NCBI RefSeq assembly: GCF_004769635.1
Contig: NZ_RQGH01000005.1
Coordinates: 16,703 to 80,702 of the forward strand
Length of the DNA: 64,000 nt
Source of the DNA: Leptospira jelokensis
GTDB lineage: Bacteria; Spirochaetota; Leptospiria; Leptospirales; Leptospiraceae
Reading direction: 5' to 3'
Below the pieces are notes generated by a model, which made no database searches, was not told where the DNA came from, and was given only the letters and a program-made list of their open reading frames with translations. The translations under genes and the position numbers were made by a program. Shown in pieces: positions 19,935 to 30,860 of the stretch (its first letter is position 1; the number at the start of each line of letters is the position of its first letter).

Positions 19935-21744
19935 GGATCGAAACGATAAAAACCGTTTGGCCAGGTTCGGAATAAAAACGAATTTGGCCTTTATGCCTTT
20001 CTTCCACTGATTGTTTTACAATCCCAAGCCCAAGTCCAGTCCCTTCCCCTTTTTCTTTTGTGGTGTAAAATGGTTCAAAAATTCGTTTTTGGATGGGTGT
20101 TGGAATCCCTGGACCATTGTCCTTGATGGACACTTCCACATCGGTGTTTGTTTCTTCTACTTGCACGGTGAGTTTTCCTTTGAACTGCATCGCTTGTAAG
20201 GCATTGTAAATTAAGTTGGTCCAAATTTGGATGAGTTCGTCAGGGTAACCAGAAACCACTGGATTGGCATTGTACAAACGAATGCATTCAATCCCTGATT
20301 TCATTTTGTTTTGGTAGAGGGTAAGTACGGTTTCAATTGTCTCAACAACATTGGTTGGAATTTTAACCGATCCCCTATCCATCCTACCATAATTTTTTAA
20401 ACTATAAACAATTTTGGAAGTTCGTTCAACGGCCAAACGGATGGATTCGATACTACGTAGGGCATGGAGTTCATTTAGGATGATGCTGAGAATCGGAGTA
20501 TTCTTTAGTTTCAAAACGAAATTCGTATTTTCTAATATATAGTCAGAGACACCCAAATCGACAATCCGGTCTGCCAAATCATACGCTGTATCGATACCTG
20601 TTGAATGGAAGAGAGACTCCAAATTCTTTTTGATTTTACGGGTTTCCGCAAAGTTATGGGTTTTGGGTTTCACTTGGAAAAGTTCGGTAATCCATCGTAT
20701 GATTTCGTCTGCATCCGAATCCGAATACTTTCCCATACATTGTCTAATTTCCAGTAACCTTTCCCCAAAACCAGTCAATCGGTTTTGCAACTGTTCACTA
20801 AACGCAGAAATTGCGGCAAGTGGGTTGTTGATTTCATGGGCCACACTCGCAACCAGTTGGCCAAGGGTGGCCATTTTTTCAGAAAGGATCAATTGGTCTT
20901 GGGTTTTTTGAAGGTCTTCTAGAATACGATTCAGTTCCTTGGTTCGCTCTTTTACGGCAAACTCTAAAGCTTCCTTATTTTGTTTGGCTTCTGTGATATC
21001 GATTAAGATTGCAAGTAAGGTAATCCTTCCATCATGGTTGAGAAGGGTATTTCCAGAAACCACATGGCGTATTTCACCAGACTTCATGCGGATACTCGCC
21101 TCCATCCCTGTGCTCCAACCTTTCTTTTGGACTTCCGCCATCAGCCGAGCCCTGTCCAATTTTGTGATCCAAATATTCAAATCGTGGGAAGTGCGACCAA
21201 TGATTTCCTCTCGGCTAAATCCAATTAGCCGGCAATACGCTTCATTGACATCATCATACCTTCCCGTTTCAGCATTGGATAAACTCACCGCCGCCGGGTT
21301 CAAACGGAAGACACTTTCAAATAATTCTTTGCTGATTTTGAGTTCTTTTTGGAGGGCATTGGCCAAGTTCTCTTTTTCTTTTAAAGCCGTTATATTTTGC
21401 CCTGCACTGAGAAGGTATTTACCACCTTCCACAATTTTTCCACTAAAAAGGACAGTAACGGTTTCACCGGTTTTCGTCACCAGTGGGACTTCAAAGTTTA
21501 AAACAAATCCATCTGTTTTTAGTTTGGAGAGGATCACGTCGCGATCGGAAAGATTGGAATAAATCCCTAAATCAACTGTCGTTTTTCCAATCACCTCTTC
21601 CCTTTTTCTCCCAAGCCACTGGCAGTAGACTTCGTTTGCTTCCACATAAAGTCCCGTTTGCAAATCAGTGATGGCCATCCCAATCGGGCTTTCGGAAAAG
21701 CTGGTAAACCAAATTCGGTCTGAGATAGGAAGAGAGGATTCCAT
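19924..21744 (-). CDS. PAS-PAS sensor histidine kinase
   Basis: 606 residues, no membrane segment, so probably cytoplasmic. Two PAS domains (about 10-130 and 140-260; for example GMAITDLQTGLYVEANEVY and PAAVSLSNAETGRYDDVNE) are followed by a coiled coil. The dimerisation domain has the phospho-acceptor His in VAHEINNPLAAIS near residue 310. The ATPase domain has N box NLIYNALQAM, DNGPGIPTPIQ and GEGTGLGLGIVKQ. No response regulator is adjacent, so the partner is unknown. It is transcribed away from the ribosomal cluster's terminator, from its own promoter. Confidence 0.92.
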   Translation of the reverse strand: MESSLPISDRIWFTSFSESPIGMAITDLQTGLYVEANEVYCQWLGRKREEVIGKTTVDLGIYSNLSDRDVILSKLKTDGFVLNFEVPLVTKTGETVTVLFSGKIVEGGKYLLSAGQNITALKEKENLANALQKELKISKELFESVFRLNPAAVSLSNAETGRYDDVNEAYCRLIGFSREEIIGRTSHDLNIWITKLDRARLMAEVQKKGWSTGMEASIRMKSGEIRHVVSGNTLLNHDGRITLLAILIDITEAKQNKEALEFAVKERTKELNRILEDLQKTQDQLILSEKMATLGQLVASVAHEINNPLAAISAFSEQLQNRLTGFGERLLEIRQCMGKYSDSDADEIIRWITELFQVKPKTHNFAETRKIKKNLESLFHSTGIDTAYDLADRIVDLGVSDYILENTNFVLKLKNTPILSIILNELHALRSIESIRLAVERTSKIVYSLKNYGRMDRGSVKIPTNVVETIETVLTLYQNKMKSGIECIRLYNANPVVSGYPDELIQIWTNLIYNALQAMQFKGKLTVQVEETNTDVEVSIKDNGPGIPTPIQKRIFEPFYTTKEKGEGTGLGLGIVKQSVEERHKGQIRFYSEPGQTVFIVSIPKL

Positions 21745-21792
21745 AGTTTTCGGAGGTTAAAGGCTAATGGAAGTATGGATTGAGGCAATAAA

Positions 21793-21826
21793 AAAACCTA
21801 CCTAAGATTTCCCTTAAGTAGGTTTT
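21793..21826 (-). terminator. Terminator after rplQ
   Basis: A 14-base stem with one mismatch: AAAACCTACCTAAG and CTTAAGTAGGTTTT on the plus strand, loop six bases, with T-runs on both strands. It closes the 30-kb minus-strand cluster and could also stop transcription from the other side. Confidence 0.85.
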
Positions 21827-21858
21827 TCTAGCAAAGAATTCGTGTTAGCGGACTAAAT

Positions 21859-22377
21859 TTATTTAGCAGCCGCTACCTTTTCTTTTTTAGCCTTTTTCGG
21901 TTTTTCTTCCTTTTTGGCCGGTTTTTTCTCTTCACGTTTTGCTCTAACTTCTGCTTTTAGTTCGTCTTGCGTTTTGCGATCCACAAGTTCTAAAATGCCC
22001 ATCGCAGTGTTATCTGAAGGACGGTTCACAAGTCGAATGATCCTTGTATACCCACCCACTCTTTCTGCATAACGATTGGCAAGATCTTTCAAAAGTTTTG
22101 TTACGATTTCTTGGTCACCAAGATGGCTGTAAAGGTATCTTGTATTGTGAAGGATCGCAGCATTTTTCTTTTGTTCATCCAAATTTGCTAAGTTGGCATC
22201 TAGATTTTTTTTCGCTCTAGTGATGATTCGTTCTGCATAAGAACGAGCCACTTTTAACTTCGCCACAGAAGACTCAATTCTTTCATGACGGAGGAGAGAG
22301 ATTACCATATTTTGGATCATAGCTTTTCTATGATCTGCGGATCTATTGAGTTGTTTAACTTTATTTCGTTTGTTCAT
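21859..22377 (-). CDS. rplQ: Ribosomal protein L17
   Basis: 172 residues; L17 is normally about 120-130. The conserved part includes the N-terminal [20 protein letters not shown] and [17 protein letters not shown] near residue 120. The extra C-terminal 40 residues are rich in Lys, Glu and Ala ([16 protein letters not shown]) and are probably flexible. It binds 23S rRNA in the large subunit. One base separates it from rpoA; it is the last gene of the cluster. Confidence 0.97.
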   Translation of the reverse strand: MNKRNKVKQLNRSADHRKAMIQNMVISLLRHERIESSVAKLKVARSYAERIITRAKKNLDANLANLDEQKKNAAILHNTRYLYSHLGDQEIVTKLLKDLANRYAERVGGYTRIIRLVNRPSDNTAMGILELVDRKTQDELKAEVRAKREEKKPAKKEEKPKKAKKEKVAAAK

Positions 22378-22378
22378 C

Positions 22379-23356
22379 TTAAAAATCTCTCATACCGAAC
22401 GAAAGTCCCATAGAGGAAAGTTTTGCTTTCAATTCTTGTAAACTTTGTTCGCTGAAATGTTTTGATTTAGTCATCTCATCTTCTGATCTCTTCACGAGTT
22501 CACCAATGAAGTCAATTTCCAAACTGCGAAGCACGTTTGTCGAACGAACTGAAAGTTCTAATTCTTCCACGTGTTTAGATAAAGCAGCTTTCAGTTTTTC
22601 ATCCGCTTCATCTAATTCTTCTTCTTCCTCTTCAATTTCTTCTTCGAAATTAATGAAAACAGTGAGGTGGTCTTTTAAAATTTTAGCAGCTTGTGCAACT
22701 GCGTCTTCAGGGGACACAGATCCATCAGTCCAAACTTCCATAGTAAGTTTTTCGTAATCAGAACGTTGTGCAACACGAGTTTCTGATACTTCAAACAATA
22801 CTTTTTGGATTGGAGAAAAGATAGAATCGATTGGGATCGTTCCCAAAACTTCGATGTCTTTCTTTTTATCTTCCGCTGGGACGTAACCGCGCCCTCTTTG
22901 GATTTCCAAATCCATAATCAAATTGGCATCCTCATTGAGAGTCGCAATATGAAGGTCTGGGTTCATGATTTCAATGGAAGAATCTACGGCAAGGTCAGCC
23001 GCACGGAAGTAACCTGCACCCTTTAGTTCAAGGTGGATTACTTTACTTGCTTCTTTGTCTTCCGGCTCGTATTTGATTCGAACTTGTTTTAAGTTAAGAA
23101 TGATACGAGTTACGTCTTCTGCTACACCTTCAATATAGGAGAACTCATGAGAGACTCCTTCAATCCGAATCGCGGAAATTGCTGCACCTTCAATCGAAGA
23201 CATTAGCGTACGACGAAGGGAGTTCCCAATCGTAGTACCAATTCCTCTTTCGAAAGGTTCTGCAACAAACTTACCGTAGTTTGGTGTATTCACATCAGTT
23301 GTGAATTCGATTTTTTTGGGTCTTTTAAAACCTTTTAATAAATTCTTTGGAGACAA
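22379..23356 (-). CDS. rpoA: RNA polymerase alpha subunit
   Basis: 325 residues. The N-terminal domain starts the assembly of RNA polymerase ([16 protein letters not shown] near residue 37); the C-terminal domain binds DNA UP elements and activators ([20 protein letters not shown]). Between them the linker is very acidic, [16 protein letters not shown] near residues 235-250. The ATG at 23356 follows rpsD by 25 bases. Standard alpha-operon position. Confidence 0.98.
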   Translation of the reverse strand: MSPKNLLKGFKRPKKIEFTTDVNTPNYGKFVAEPFERGIGTTIGNSLRRTLMSSIEGAAISAIRIEGVSHEFSYIEGVAEDVTRIILNLKQVRIKYEPEDKEASKVIHLELKGAGYFRAADLAVDSSIEIMNPDLHIATLNEDANLIMDLEIQRGRGYVPAEDKKKDIEVLGTIPIDSIFSPIQKVLFEVSETRVAQRSDYEKLTMEVWTDGSVSPEDAVAQAAKILKDHLTVFINFEEEIEEEEEELDEADEKLKAALSKHVEELELSVRSTNVLRSLEIDFIGELVKRSEDEMTKSKHFSEQSLQELKAKLSSMGLSFGMRDF

Positions 23357-23381
23357 TGTCGTATCCTTCTTCTCTAAATTC

Positions 23382-24014
23382 TTACTTCGAGTACAACTCT
23401 ACGATTACCTGTTCTTTCACAGGGATATCAATATGCTCTCTTGTTGGAAGTGATAACACTTCTCCGGAGAACTTGGTATAATCCACACTCACCCAAGAAG
23501 CAGTTCGATTGATTGCTTGGGCTAGTTTGATATTCTCTTCGATAAACGCAGATTTTTGGAATTTCTCACGAATTTCGATTTTATCACCAACATTCACACG
23601 ATAAGAACAAATGTCCACTCGGTGGCCATTCACAAGGATGTGTCTGTGTGCCACAAAGTTACGAGCTTGCCTTCGAGTCACAGCGAAACCCATACGATAG
23701 AGAACATTGTCCAATCTTCTTTCGAGGAATTGGAGTAAGTTCTCACCAGGAATCCCTGGAGTGTGAGATGCTTCTTCAAAGTATCTACGGAATTGTTTTT
23801 CTAAAACACCGTAAGCGCGTTTGACTTTTTGTTTTTCACGAAGCTGTGCCCCGTATTCCGTGATCTTTCCTTTTTTCTTAGGAGGAAGGCCTGGTGGGTA
23901 CTTTCTCTTTTCAAGGGAAGATTTTTCTTTATGTAATGTATGACTATTTTTGAGAAAGAGGTTAAGCCCCTCTCTTCTCATCAATTTAACAACTGGACCT
24001 CGGTAACGTGCCAT
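23382..24014 (-). CDS. rpsD: Ribosomal protein S4
   Basis: 210 residues. A primary 16S-binding protein that initiates small-subunit assembly and often autoregulates the alpha operon. Seen: the S4 RNA-binding domain [20 protein letters not shown] and YRMGFAVT. The N-terminus lacks the zinc Cys set of some S4 proteins. It sits between rpsK and rpoA in the usual order. Confidence 0.97.
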   Translation of the reverse strand: MARYRGPVVKLMRREGLNLFLKNSHTLHKEKSSLEKRKYPPGLPPKKKGKITEYGAQLREKQKVKRAYGVLEKQFRRYFEEASHTPGIPGENLLQFLERRLDNVLYRMGFAVTRRQARNFVAHRHILVNGHRVDICSYRVNVGDKIEIREKFQKSAFIEENIKLAQAINRTASWVSVDYTKFSGEVLSLPTREHIDIPVKEQVIVELYSK

Positions 24015-24023
24015 ATCTAATTC

Positions 24024-24437
24024 CTACACCCTTCTTCTTTTTCGTGGTCGGCACCCATTGTGCGGGAGCGGAGTTACGTCTTTAATGAGTTTGATTGATA
24101 GACCTTTTGTGGTCAAAGAACGAATGGCAGATTCACGTCCAATCCCAGGACCTGAAACCATTACATCCACTTCTGATAAACCAGCTGCTTCAATTGCTTT
24201 GTCGGCAGCGTTCGTTGCCGCAACTTGTGCAGCATAAGGAGTGGATTTTTTAGATCCACGAAATCCCATCATTCCAGAAGAAGACCAAGAAAGAACGTTA
24301 CCAGCCATATCCGTAATGGATACGATAGTGTTGTTAAACGAAGCTTGGATATAAACCTTACCCCGTGGAACGTTTTTCTTTTCTTTTTTCTTAACCTTTT
24401 TGGTATCTTTTTTATTCTTTGCGTCTTTTTCAGCCAT
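24024..24437 (-). CDS. rpsK: Ribosomal protein S11
   Basis: 137 residues. Platform protein of the small subunit near the mRNA exit. Seen: [30 protein letters not shown] and the end [11 protein letters not shown] Lys-rich N-terminal extension of about 20 residues precedes the conserved part. It lies between rpsM and rpsD. Confidence 0.97.
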   Translation of the reverse strand: MAEKDAKNKKDTKKVKKKEKKNVPRGKVYIQASFNNTIVSITDMAGNVLSWSSSGMMGFRGSKKSTPYAAQVAATNAADKAIEAAGLSEVDVMVSGPGIGRESAIRSLTTKGLSIKLIKDVTPLPHNGCRPRKRRRV

Positions 24438-24448
24438 GGATTAGTCCT

Positions 24449-24826
24449 CTACTTCGTAGCCTTTTTCTTATTCGCTACGGTTTTCTTGACGCCCTTACGG
24501 GTCCTTGCGTTGGTTCTGGTTCTTTGTCCATTGACTGGAAGTCCACGTCTGTGACGGAAACCTCTGTAACATCCCACATCCATCAATCGTTTGATGTTGA
24601 GGTTGACTTCAGAACGAAGATCCCCTTCTACCTGGTATGATTCTTCAATGACTCGTCGGATCGCGGCTTCTTGTTCGTCCGAAAGGTCCTTCACCCTGAT
24701 AGATTCGTCAATTCCTGCTTTTTTCAGGATATTTTGAGAGGAGGTCTTACCAATACCAAATACGTATGTAAGACCGATTACAATTCTTTTGTTTGATGGT
24801 AAATCAACACCCGCGATACGTGCCAT
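24449..24826 (-). CDS. rpsM: Ribosomal protein S13
   Basis: 125 residues, the usual length. Small-subunit head protein contacting P-site tRNA and bridging to the large subunit. Seen: [20 protein letters not shown] at the start, [20 protein letters not shown] and a basic tail. First gene of the alpha group, after rpmJ. Confidence 0.98.
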   Translation of the reverse strand: MARIAGVDLPSNKRIVIGLTYVFGIGKTSSQNILKKAGIDESIRVKDLSDEQEAAIRRVIEESYQVEGDLRSEVNLNIKRLMDVGCYRGFRHRRGLPVNGQRTRTNARTRKGVKKTVANKKKATK

Positions 24827-24832
24827 ATCTTC

Positions 24833-24946
24833 CTATCTTTGCCTTTGTTTGTGTTTTGGGTTTGTGCAAATCACTCGGATTACACCTTTTCTGCGAATGA
24901 CTTTGCATTCTGGACAGATTTTTTTGACTGATGCTCTAACTTTCAT
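24833..24946 (-). CDS. rpmJ: Ribosomal protein L36
   Basis: 37 residues, read by eye. Starts [20 protein letters not shown] and ends PKHKQRQR. The zinc set is Cys11, Cys14, Cys27 and His32 (C-x2-C-x12-C-x4-H). This is the zinc-binding C+ form. The ATG at 24946 lies nine bases after the infA stop; rpsM follows after six bases. Part of the large subunit near the peptidyl transferase centre. Confidence 0.96.
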   Translation of the reverse strand: MKVRASVKKICPECKVIRRKGVIRVICTNPKHKQRQR

Positions 24947-24955
24947 TATAGTTTC

Positions 24956-25174
24956 CTATTTCTTTCTGTAAGTGATACGGCCCTTGGTTAAGTCATAAGG
25001 AGAAAGTTCCACAGTGACTTTGTCTCCAGGCAAAATACGAATGTAATGCATACGCATCTTTCCTGAAATGTGCGCTAGAACTTTGTGACCATTCTCAAGT
25101 TCCACACGGAACATCGCATTTGGTAACGGTTCTAAAACGGTCCCGTCAATGGTAATTGCTTCTTCCTTAGCCAG
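24956..25174 (-). CDS. infA: Translation initiation factor IF-1, apparent CTG start
   Basis: 72 residues with a standard IF-1 fold (OB domain): [40 protein letters not shown] and KGRITYRKK at the end, exactly the normal length. The codon before Ala-Lys-Glu-Glu is CTG, with AGGAG seven bases upstream. An in-frame TAG, which is also the adk stop, lies two codons before it, so no ATG, GTG or TTG start can exist further upstream. The next ATG is Met20 and would remove the first strand. Initiation at CTG is therefore the best reading; a sequence error is the main alternative. It lies ten bases after adk. Confidence 0.9.
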   Translation of the reverse strand: MAKEEAITIDGTVLEPLPNAMFRVELENGHKVLAHISGKMRMHYIRILPGDKVTVELSPYDLTKGRITYRKK

Positions 25175-25184
25175 AGTCTATCTC

Positions 25185-25748
25185 CTACTGGATTGATTTT
25201 AAAATAGTGTTAGTGATTTCTTCCATACTTCCCAAACCATTGATTTGCCGAAGGATCCCCGTGCCTTTATAAAAGTCAATCAGGGGCAACGTCTTGGTGT
25301 TGTAAGTATGCAGACGGTTTTTGATGGTCTCTTCGTTGTCATCCGAGCGCCCTTCTTTGATCGCTCTACCTAGCAACCGTTTGACGAGTTCTTCGTCAGG
25401 AACGTCTAGGTTGACAACGGAGTCGAGCTCCATGTGAAGCTCTTTGAGGATTTCCGCGAGAGCCTTTGCTTGCTCCACCGTCCTTGGAAATCCATCCAAT
25501 ATGAATCCATTTGCACAATCTGCTTCGACCAACCGGTCGCGAATTATGCCTATAACGACAGCATCTGGAACAAGGTCTCCCGCGTCCATAAATTTTTTCG
25601 CTTCAATCCCCATAGCCGTGCCATTTTTTACGGCTGCCCGAAGGATATCGCCAGTGGAAATCTGAGGGATTTTGTATTTCTCTTTGATGATGTCAGCTTG
25701 TGTTCCCTTACCAGCACCTGGAGGGCCCATAAATATGAGTCTCTTCAT
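25185..25748 (-). CDS. adk: Adenylate kinase
   Basis: 187 residues, the short form without the zinc-finger LID. Interconverts ATP, ADP and AMP. Seen: the P-loop [13 protein letters not shown], the AMP-binding [12 protein letters not shown], the [13 protein letters not shown] motif and [13 protein letters not shown] at the reduced LID. It sits between secY and infA; the usual methionine aminopeptidase gene (map) is missing from this position. Confidence 0.97.
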   Translation of the reverse strand: MKRLIFMGPPGAGKGTQADIIKEKYKIPQISTGDILRAAVKNGTAMGIEAKKFMDAGDLVPDAVVIGIIRDRLVEADCANGFILDGFPRTVEQAKALAEILKELHMELDSVVNLDVPDEELVKRLLGRAIKEGRSDDNEETIKNRLHTYNTKTLPLIDFYKGTGILRQINGLGSMEEITNTILKSIQ

Positions 25749-25751
25749 TCG

Positions 25752-27134
25752 TTACACTCTTCCCTTGATTTTAGTCTTTTTCATGAATCCTTCGTAGTTT
25801 CTCATGAGGAGTTGGGCTTCGATTTGTTTTAAGGTTTCGAGTGCCACACCCACCATAATGAGAAGAGAAGTCCCTCCGAATGTATACACCAATGTTCCCC
25901 CACCGGTGTTGGAACCGAGGTTTAAGAACTTAATGATGAGATAAGGAGCAAGAGCAAGACCTGCAAGGAAAAGAGCACCCGGTAAGGTGATTCGATTCAA
26001 AATTTTCTCAATCATTTCTTTGGTTTGGCTTCCTGGACGGACTCCTGGGATAAACCCACCGTATTTTTTTAGGTTATCAGCCAACTCTTGCGGGTTGAAC
26101 TGGATCGCTGTATAAAAATACGCAAAGAAGATGATGAGAGAAGTATAAATCACATAGTAAAATAAGGCATGGTACCAGATTTGTGAAAATGGATTGAAAT
26201 AGTCCATAATCACAGCCCAACCAGCCCACTGTCCGCCTTTCGAAGACAACCACTGAACAATTGTTTGTGGGAATAGGATCAGCGATGATGCAAAGATAAT
26301 TGGCATTACGTTGGCACTATTCACTTTGAAAGGAATGGATTGGCTACGAGCCTGAACCATCTTCCTTCCTACCATTTGTTTTCCATAATTCAGTGGAACC
26401 CGGCGAACCCCTTGGGTCAAAATCACCGTAAGGGAGATGAGAACGATAAAGATAATGATAAGGATAAGGATGCTAAGAGCGTCAGAAGTGTCCGAGGTAA
26501 ACATCGCAATGAGTGCTTCCGGCATACGACCAATGATACCAGCAAAGATAATGAGGGAGATTCCATTCCCGATCCCACGCTCAGTGATTTGTTCCCCAAG
26601 CCAAATGAGAAGAACCGTTCCCGTTGTGATGGAAAGCATCGCAATCGGTAAAAAGTATCCTTCCACGGATGGATTGATCAAACCCGGGTATCTTGCTGCT
26701 CCGTTATTGCCAGCACCTGTTGAATAGGAATTTGCAAGTTGGATCACAGCAAGGGACTGGATTGCACAGAGGATGAGAGTTCCGTACTTTGTGTACTGTT
26801 GGATTTTTTTCCTGCCTTCTTCCCCTTCTTTTTGCATCTTTTGCAAACTAGGGATGAGAACCATCACAAGCTGCATGATGATGGATGAGGAGATGTAAGG
26901 CATAATCCCAAGAGCAAAAATAGAAAATTTGAGAAGAGCACCACCAGCAAACAAATCCACCATTCCAAGGAAACCTTCACTGGAATCGGCAGTAATGCCC
27001 GACACAATCAAACTGTTGATACCAGGAATGGTCACATGTGTTCCCATTCTGAAAAGTAACAACATACCGATTGTAAATAGGATTTTAGATCTTAATTCCG
27101 GGATTCGAAAGATGTTAGCGATGGTTTGAAACAT
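25752..27134 (-). CDS. secY: Protein translocase subunit SecY
   Basis: 460 residues with ten membrane segments. Central channel of the Sec translocon that exports proteins through the inner membrane together with SecE and SecG. Seen: the N-terminal [19 protein letters not shown], the plug region near residue 60, [14 protein letters not shown] and [20 protein letters not shown] in the cytosolic loops. It is preceded by rplO and followed by adk after three bases. Confidence 0.98.
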   Translation of the reverse strand: MFQTIANIFRIPELRSKILFTIGMLLLFRMGTHVTIPGINSLIVSGITADSSEGFLGMVDLFAGGALLKFSIFALGIMPYISSSIIMQLVMVLIPSLQKMQKEGEEGRKKIQQYTKYGTLILCAIQSLAVIQLANSYSTGAGNNGAARYPGLINPSVEGYFLPIAMLSITTGTVLLIWLGEQITERGIGNGISLIIFAGIIGRMPEALIAMFTSDTSDALSILILIIIFIVLISLTVILTQGVRRVPLNYGKQMVGRKMVQARSQSIPFKVNSANVMPIIFASSLILFPQTIVQWLSSKGGQWAGWAVIMDYFNPFSQIWYHALFYYVIYTSLIIFFAYFYTAIQFNPQELADNLKKYGGFIPGVRPGSQTKEMIEKILNRITLPGALFLAGLALAPYLIIKFLNLGSNTGGGTLVYTFGGTSLLIMVGVALETLKQIEAQLLMRNYEGFMKKTKIKGRV

Positions 27135-27141
27135 AGTTTAT

Positions 27142-27675
27142 CTAGTTTGTTTTCTCTTCTTTTTTCTTTTCTCTGATGATGACCTTTCCACCAGCTTTTT
27201 CGATTTTCTCTTTTGCTGAGGCAGAAAAAGCATCAACCGTAATGGTGATGGCAGCTGTCACTTCTCCCGTTCCGAGTAATTTGATCGGTCCTACTTCGGA
27301 CTTAATCAAAGACTTCGCTTTGAGAATGGCAGGAGTTACTTCCCCCGTAAGACCAGCTTTCGCCAATGCTACTAGGTTTACTGGTTGGAATTCAACTGAG
27401 AAAATATTGGTAAAACCACGTTTTGGCAAACGTCTGTGGAGAGGGAGCTGTCCCCCTTCAAATCCACGTCTCATCGAAGCAGCACGGGCTCTTTGTCCTT
27501 TGGACCCACGAGTGGAAGTTTTTCCCATCCCAGATCCAGGGCCTTGGCCCACACGTTTCGGAGATGTTTTTGCACCTTCCGGAACCGGAACCAAGTTTTT
27601 GTTGCCGAGAGATGTGGATTTTTTCGGACGTTTTGCGCCGAACCCACGACCTTGTTCAATTCTATCTTGTGCCAT
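27142..27675 (-). CDS. rplO: Ribosomal protein L15
   Basis: 177 residues; L15 is usually about 145. The conserved core is KRVGQGPGSGMGKTSTRGSK, GFEGGQLPLHRRLPKRGF and the late KIEKAGGKV region. About 35 extra residues lead in, beginning MAQDRIEQGRGFGAKRP, and a charged tail ends the protein. Large-subunit assembly protein. Four bases separate it from rpmD upstream. Confidence 0.96.
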   Translation of the reverse strand: MAQDRIEQGRGFGAKRPKKSTSLGNKNLVPVPEGAKTSPKRVGQGPGSGMGKTSTRGSKGQRARAASMRRGFEGGQLPLHRRLPKRGFTNIFSVEFQPVNLVALAKAGLTGEVTPAILKAKSLIKSEVGPIKLLGTGEVTAAITITVDAFSASAKEKIEKAGGKVIIREKKKEEKTN

Positions 27676-27679
27676 ACAA

Positions 27680-27859
27680 TTATACCTTTTCCACTTTCAA
27701 CAAGTAACCTACTTGTCGTAACATCCCTTTCAATTGGGGAGTCATTTTGTGTTTTTTGGATTGACCTTTCTTTTTAAGGCCGAGAGCAATCAGAGTTTTT
27801 TTGTGCATTGGAATGATGCCAATAGAACTTCTTTCTTGCGTTACGATCACTTCTTCCAT
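27680..27859 (-). CDS. rpmD: Ribosomal protein L30
   Basis: 59 residues, read by eye. Starts [17 protein letters not shown] and continues [16 protein letters not shown] and [14 protein letters not shown]. The family signature of a Lys-rich helix followed by a short beta strand is clear. It lies between rpsE and rplO in the standard spc order. A large-subunit surface protein. Confidence 0.95.
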   Translation of the reverse strand: MEEVIVTQERSSIGIIPMHKKTLIALGLKKKGQSKKHKMTPQLKGMLRQVGYLLKVEKV

Positions 27860-27873
27860 AGTCAGTTCCCTTT

Positions 27874-28380
<507 letters not shown>

Positions 28381-28749
28381 TTAGAACTCCAATCCACCTT
28401 CGCGGGCAGAATCAGCAAACGCAGCGATCCTTCCGTGGTAAACCATTCCAGAACGGTCTAAAACCACTTGCGAAACACCTGCTTTTTTCGCCTTGTCAGC
28501 GACTACTTTACCGAGTTCGGTTGCAGCCGATTTACTCTTCTTAGAATTTTCATGTTTCGGAAAATCTTTCTCGAGGGTAGTTGCGTAAACTAATGTTACA
28601 CCCTTTGCATCATCAATGATTTGTGCAGTGAGGTAACGGTTCGTTTTGTTGAACACTAACCGAGGTCTTTCCGATGTTTGGCGGAGTTTGTATCGAACTC
28701 TCTCCGCTCTTCTCAATCTTTTCGTATTTTTAGCTGTCTTGTTGATCAT
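28381..28749 (-). CDS. rplR: Ribosomal protein L18
   Basis: 122 residues. Binds 5S rRNA with L5 and L25 to form the central protuberance. Seen: [19 protein letters not shown] and [19 protein letters not shown] near the end, both conserved. The N-terminus is basic. It lies between rplF and rpsE. Confidence 0.97.
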   Translation of the reverse strand: MINKTAKNTKRLRRAERVRYKLRQTSERPRLVFNKTNRYLTAQIIDDAKGVTLVYATTLEKDFPKHENSKKSKSAATELGKVVADKAKKAGVSQVVLDRSGMVYHGRIAAFADSAREGGLEF

Positions 28750-28755
28750 GACGTT

Positions 28756-29295
28756 CTACTTCTTACCGGTTTTTCCGGCCTTTCTACGGATGTATTCATT
28801 CGCGTATTTGATCCCTTTGCCTTTATAAGGCTCAGGAGGTCTTTTGGAACGAATATCAGCCGCAACTTGTCCAACCAGTTGTCGGTCTATCCCCGATACT
28901 TTGATTTTGAGCTGATCTGCGACTTCAATTTTGATGCCATTTGGTTCTGGGAAAACCACTTCATGAGAATAACCAAGTGCCATCACGAGATCCTTACCAC
29001 GTTTTTGTGCACGGTAACCGACCCCAGTGATTTCTAGGTTTTTTTCCCAACCGGAAGTGACTCCTTTTACGCAGTTCATCGCAAGGGAACGAACAAGACC
29101 ATGGAGTGCCACAGTCTTTTGGTCTTCACTTTTACGAGTAAAAACCAATTCTCCGTTTTCTACGTTGGCACTGACACCTTCGTAAATAGGAGTTTTTAAT
29201 TCCCCTAACGGCCCTTTAATGGTAAGGGCTTCTGCATCTGCTTTTACTTCTACCTTTGCAGGCAATTTGATGATACTTTTTCCAACTCGAGACAT
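28756..29295 (-). CDS. rplF: Ribosomal protein L6
   Basis: 179 residues, the normal length. Two-domain protein near the GTPase centre. Seen: the start [17 protein letters not shown], the middle [20 protein letters not shown] and the end [20 protein letters not shown]. Between rpsH and rplR. Confidence 0.98.
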   Translation of the reverse strand: MSRVGKSIIKLPAKVEVKADAEALTIKGPLGELKTPIYEGVSANVENGELVFTRKSEDQKTVALHGLVRSLAMNCVKGVTSGWEKNLEITGVGYRAQKRGKDLVMALGYSHEVVFPEPNGIKIEVADQLKIKVSGIDRQLVGQVAADIRSKRPPEPYKGKGIKYANEYIRRKAGKTGKK

Positions 29296-29309
29296 AGTGT
29301 TATCGTTCT

Positions 29310-29708
29310 CTAGAATACCTTACAGAGAACTTCCCCTCCTACTCTGAGTTTACGAGCACGTTTCCCAGTCATCACCCCTTTCGAAGTCGAAAGGATGAGA
29401 GTTCCGATATTGTTACGGAACGGGCGGATTTCACCAGATTGGATGTAAACGCGACGACCTGGAGTGGATACTCGTTCGATCATACGAATCACTGGTTTCT
29501 TTTCCGTGTCATATTTTAGTTTTACTTGGAAGTCATCAAAACTTCCATTTTTTACAGTTTGGACATCATCTACAAAACCTTCTTCTTTTAGAAGATCTAG
29601 GATGGACTTTTTGATTTTGCTACCAGGAATCACACAAAGCTCATGTTTCGCTTGTTGTGCATTTCTGATTCTTGTTAGCATATCTGCGATTGGATCTGAA
29701 AGACTCAT
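29310..29708 (-). CDS. rpsH: Ribosomal protein S8
   Basis: 132 residues, the usual length. Binds the 16S rRNA central domain and, in E. coli, represses the spc operon. Seen: [18 protein letters not shown] and [17 protein letters not shown] [20 protein letters not shown] at the end. Between rpsN and rplF. Confidence 0.98.
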   Translation of the reverse strand: MSLSDPIADMLTRIRNAQQAKHELCVIPGSKIKKSILDLLKEEGFVDDVQTVKNGSFDDFQVKLKYDTEKKPVIRMIERVSTPGRRVYIQSGEIRPFRNNIGTLILSTSKGVMTGKRARKLRVGGEVLCKVF

Positions 29709-29725
29709 ATCTTACCTTAACCTAA

Positions 29726-29911
29726 TTACCAGGAGGACTTTTTCACACCGGGGATCTGAGCCTTGCTAGCAAGGTCCCGGAAGCAAAGACGACACATATC
29801 AAAGCGGCGCAAGTAAGCGCGTGATCGACCACAAAGAGGGCAACGATTGTACTCTCTCACTTTGAATTTTTGCTCTTTGGCGTGGCGTTCCATCATTGAT
29901 TTTTTCGCCAT
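29726..29911 (-). CDS. rpsN: Ribosomal protein S14, zinc-binding type
   Basis: 61 residues, the short zinc form. Zinc ligands are in CPLCGR and CRLCFRDLA; the end is [14 protein letters not shown]. The zinc-free long form found in some bacteria is not present here. Small-subunit head protein. Located between rplE and rpsH. Confidence 0.97.
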   Translation of the reverse strand: MAKKSMMERHAKEQKFKVREYNRCPLCGRSRAYLRRFDMCRLCFRDLASKAQIPGVKKSSW

Positions 29912-29921
29912 GAATAATCTC

Positions 29922-30473
29922 CTACTTACCTGCCGTTCGGTAAGGCATACCGAAGGCTTGGAATAATTCGAACGCTTCTTTGTCCACTTCCGTGTTCGTT
30001 ACGAAAGTGATATTGATTCCATAGATCGTATTGATTTTATCAAATTGGATCTCTGGGAAAATGATCTGTTCTCTGACAGAAAGGTTGTAATTCCCTCTTC
30101 CATCAAAACCTTTCGGGCTTACACCACGAAAGTCACGAACCCTTGGAAGGGCTACGTTGATAAAACGATCAAGGAACTCATACATATGATGACCACGAAG
30201 GGTCACTTTGCAACCGAGCACCATACCTTCTCTCACTTTGAAACCAGCAATTGATTTCTTTGCGAAGGTTTTTACCGGTCTTTGGCCAGTGATTTGGCCA
30301 ATCTCCACAAGGCATGCTTCCATTGCTTTTGGGTTGGTATGAGCTTCGCCCATCCCTACGTTGATTACGATTTTTTCGAGTTTAGGAACTCGCATCACAC
30401 TTTGAAAGCCGAGTGACTTTTGGAGTGTAGGACGAATTTCCTTTTCGTATTTTGATTTAAGCCTAGGTACCAT
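29922..30473 (-). CDS. rplE: Ribosomal protein L5
   Basis: 183 residues. Binds 5S rRNA and contacts the P-site tRNA. Seen: [17 protein letters not shown] at the start, [20 protein letters not shown] and [21 protein letters not shown] standard member in its usual place between rplX and rpsN. Confidence 0.98.
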   Translation of the reverse strand: MVPRLKSKYEKEIRPTLQKSLGFQSVMRVPKLEKIVINVGMGEAHTNPKAMEACLVEIGQITGQRPVKTFAKKSIAGFKVREGMVLGCKVTLRGHHMYEFLDRFINVALPRVRDFRGVSPKGFDGRGNYNLSVREQIIFPEIQFDKINTIYGINITFVTNTEVDKEAFELFQAFGMPYRTAGK

Positions 30474-30475
30474 AT

Positions 30476-30859
30476 CTATACTTCTTTCCCTTCAGGTCGA
30501 GTCACTCGTACGGATTTACCATCCTTCTTGGCAAAGCCCAAGCGTACAGCCTTAATTTTCTTCTTAGGCTTCGCTTTGTTCTCTGCTTTTGCGTCGTGAA
30601 ACATCACATTGGAAATATGGATTGGGAATTCGATTTCAATCGCACCACCACCAGGGTTTTCCTGAGTTGGGCGAACGAATCTTTTTCGTTTGTTCACACC
30701 TTCGATGTAAACGCGGTCTTTGCGTTTATCAACAGCGAGAACTTTCCCTTTTTTTCCTTTTTCTTTTCCAGAAATCACAAGGACTTCATCGTCCTTTTTG
30801 ATTTTTGTTTTTTTGAATTTAGTAGGCTCGGAACCTCTATATGCTAACTTAGTCGCCAT
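30476..30859 (-). CDS. rplX: Ribosomal protein L24
   Basis: 127 residues, somewhat longer than the usual 105. Early assembly protein of the large subunit with a KOW motif: [20 protein letters not shown], then INRKRFV-like [18 protein letters not shown]. The extra length is a basic segment ending [13 protein letters not shown]. Between rplN and rplE. Confidence 0.96.
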
Positions 30860-30860
30860 C

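Noticed and set aside
20939..21562. A 207-codon frame opposite the PAS histidine kinase
   Set aside because: Antisense to a gene with clear domains; no family features of its own.
27176..27721. A 181-codon frame opposite rplO
   Set aside because: Antisense to L15; its Pro/Ala-rich sequence reflects the basic protein on the other strand.
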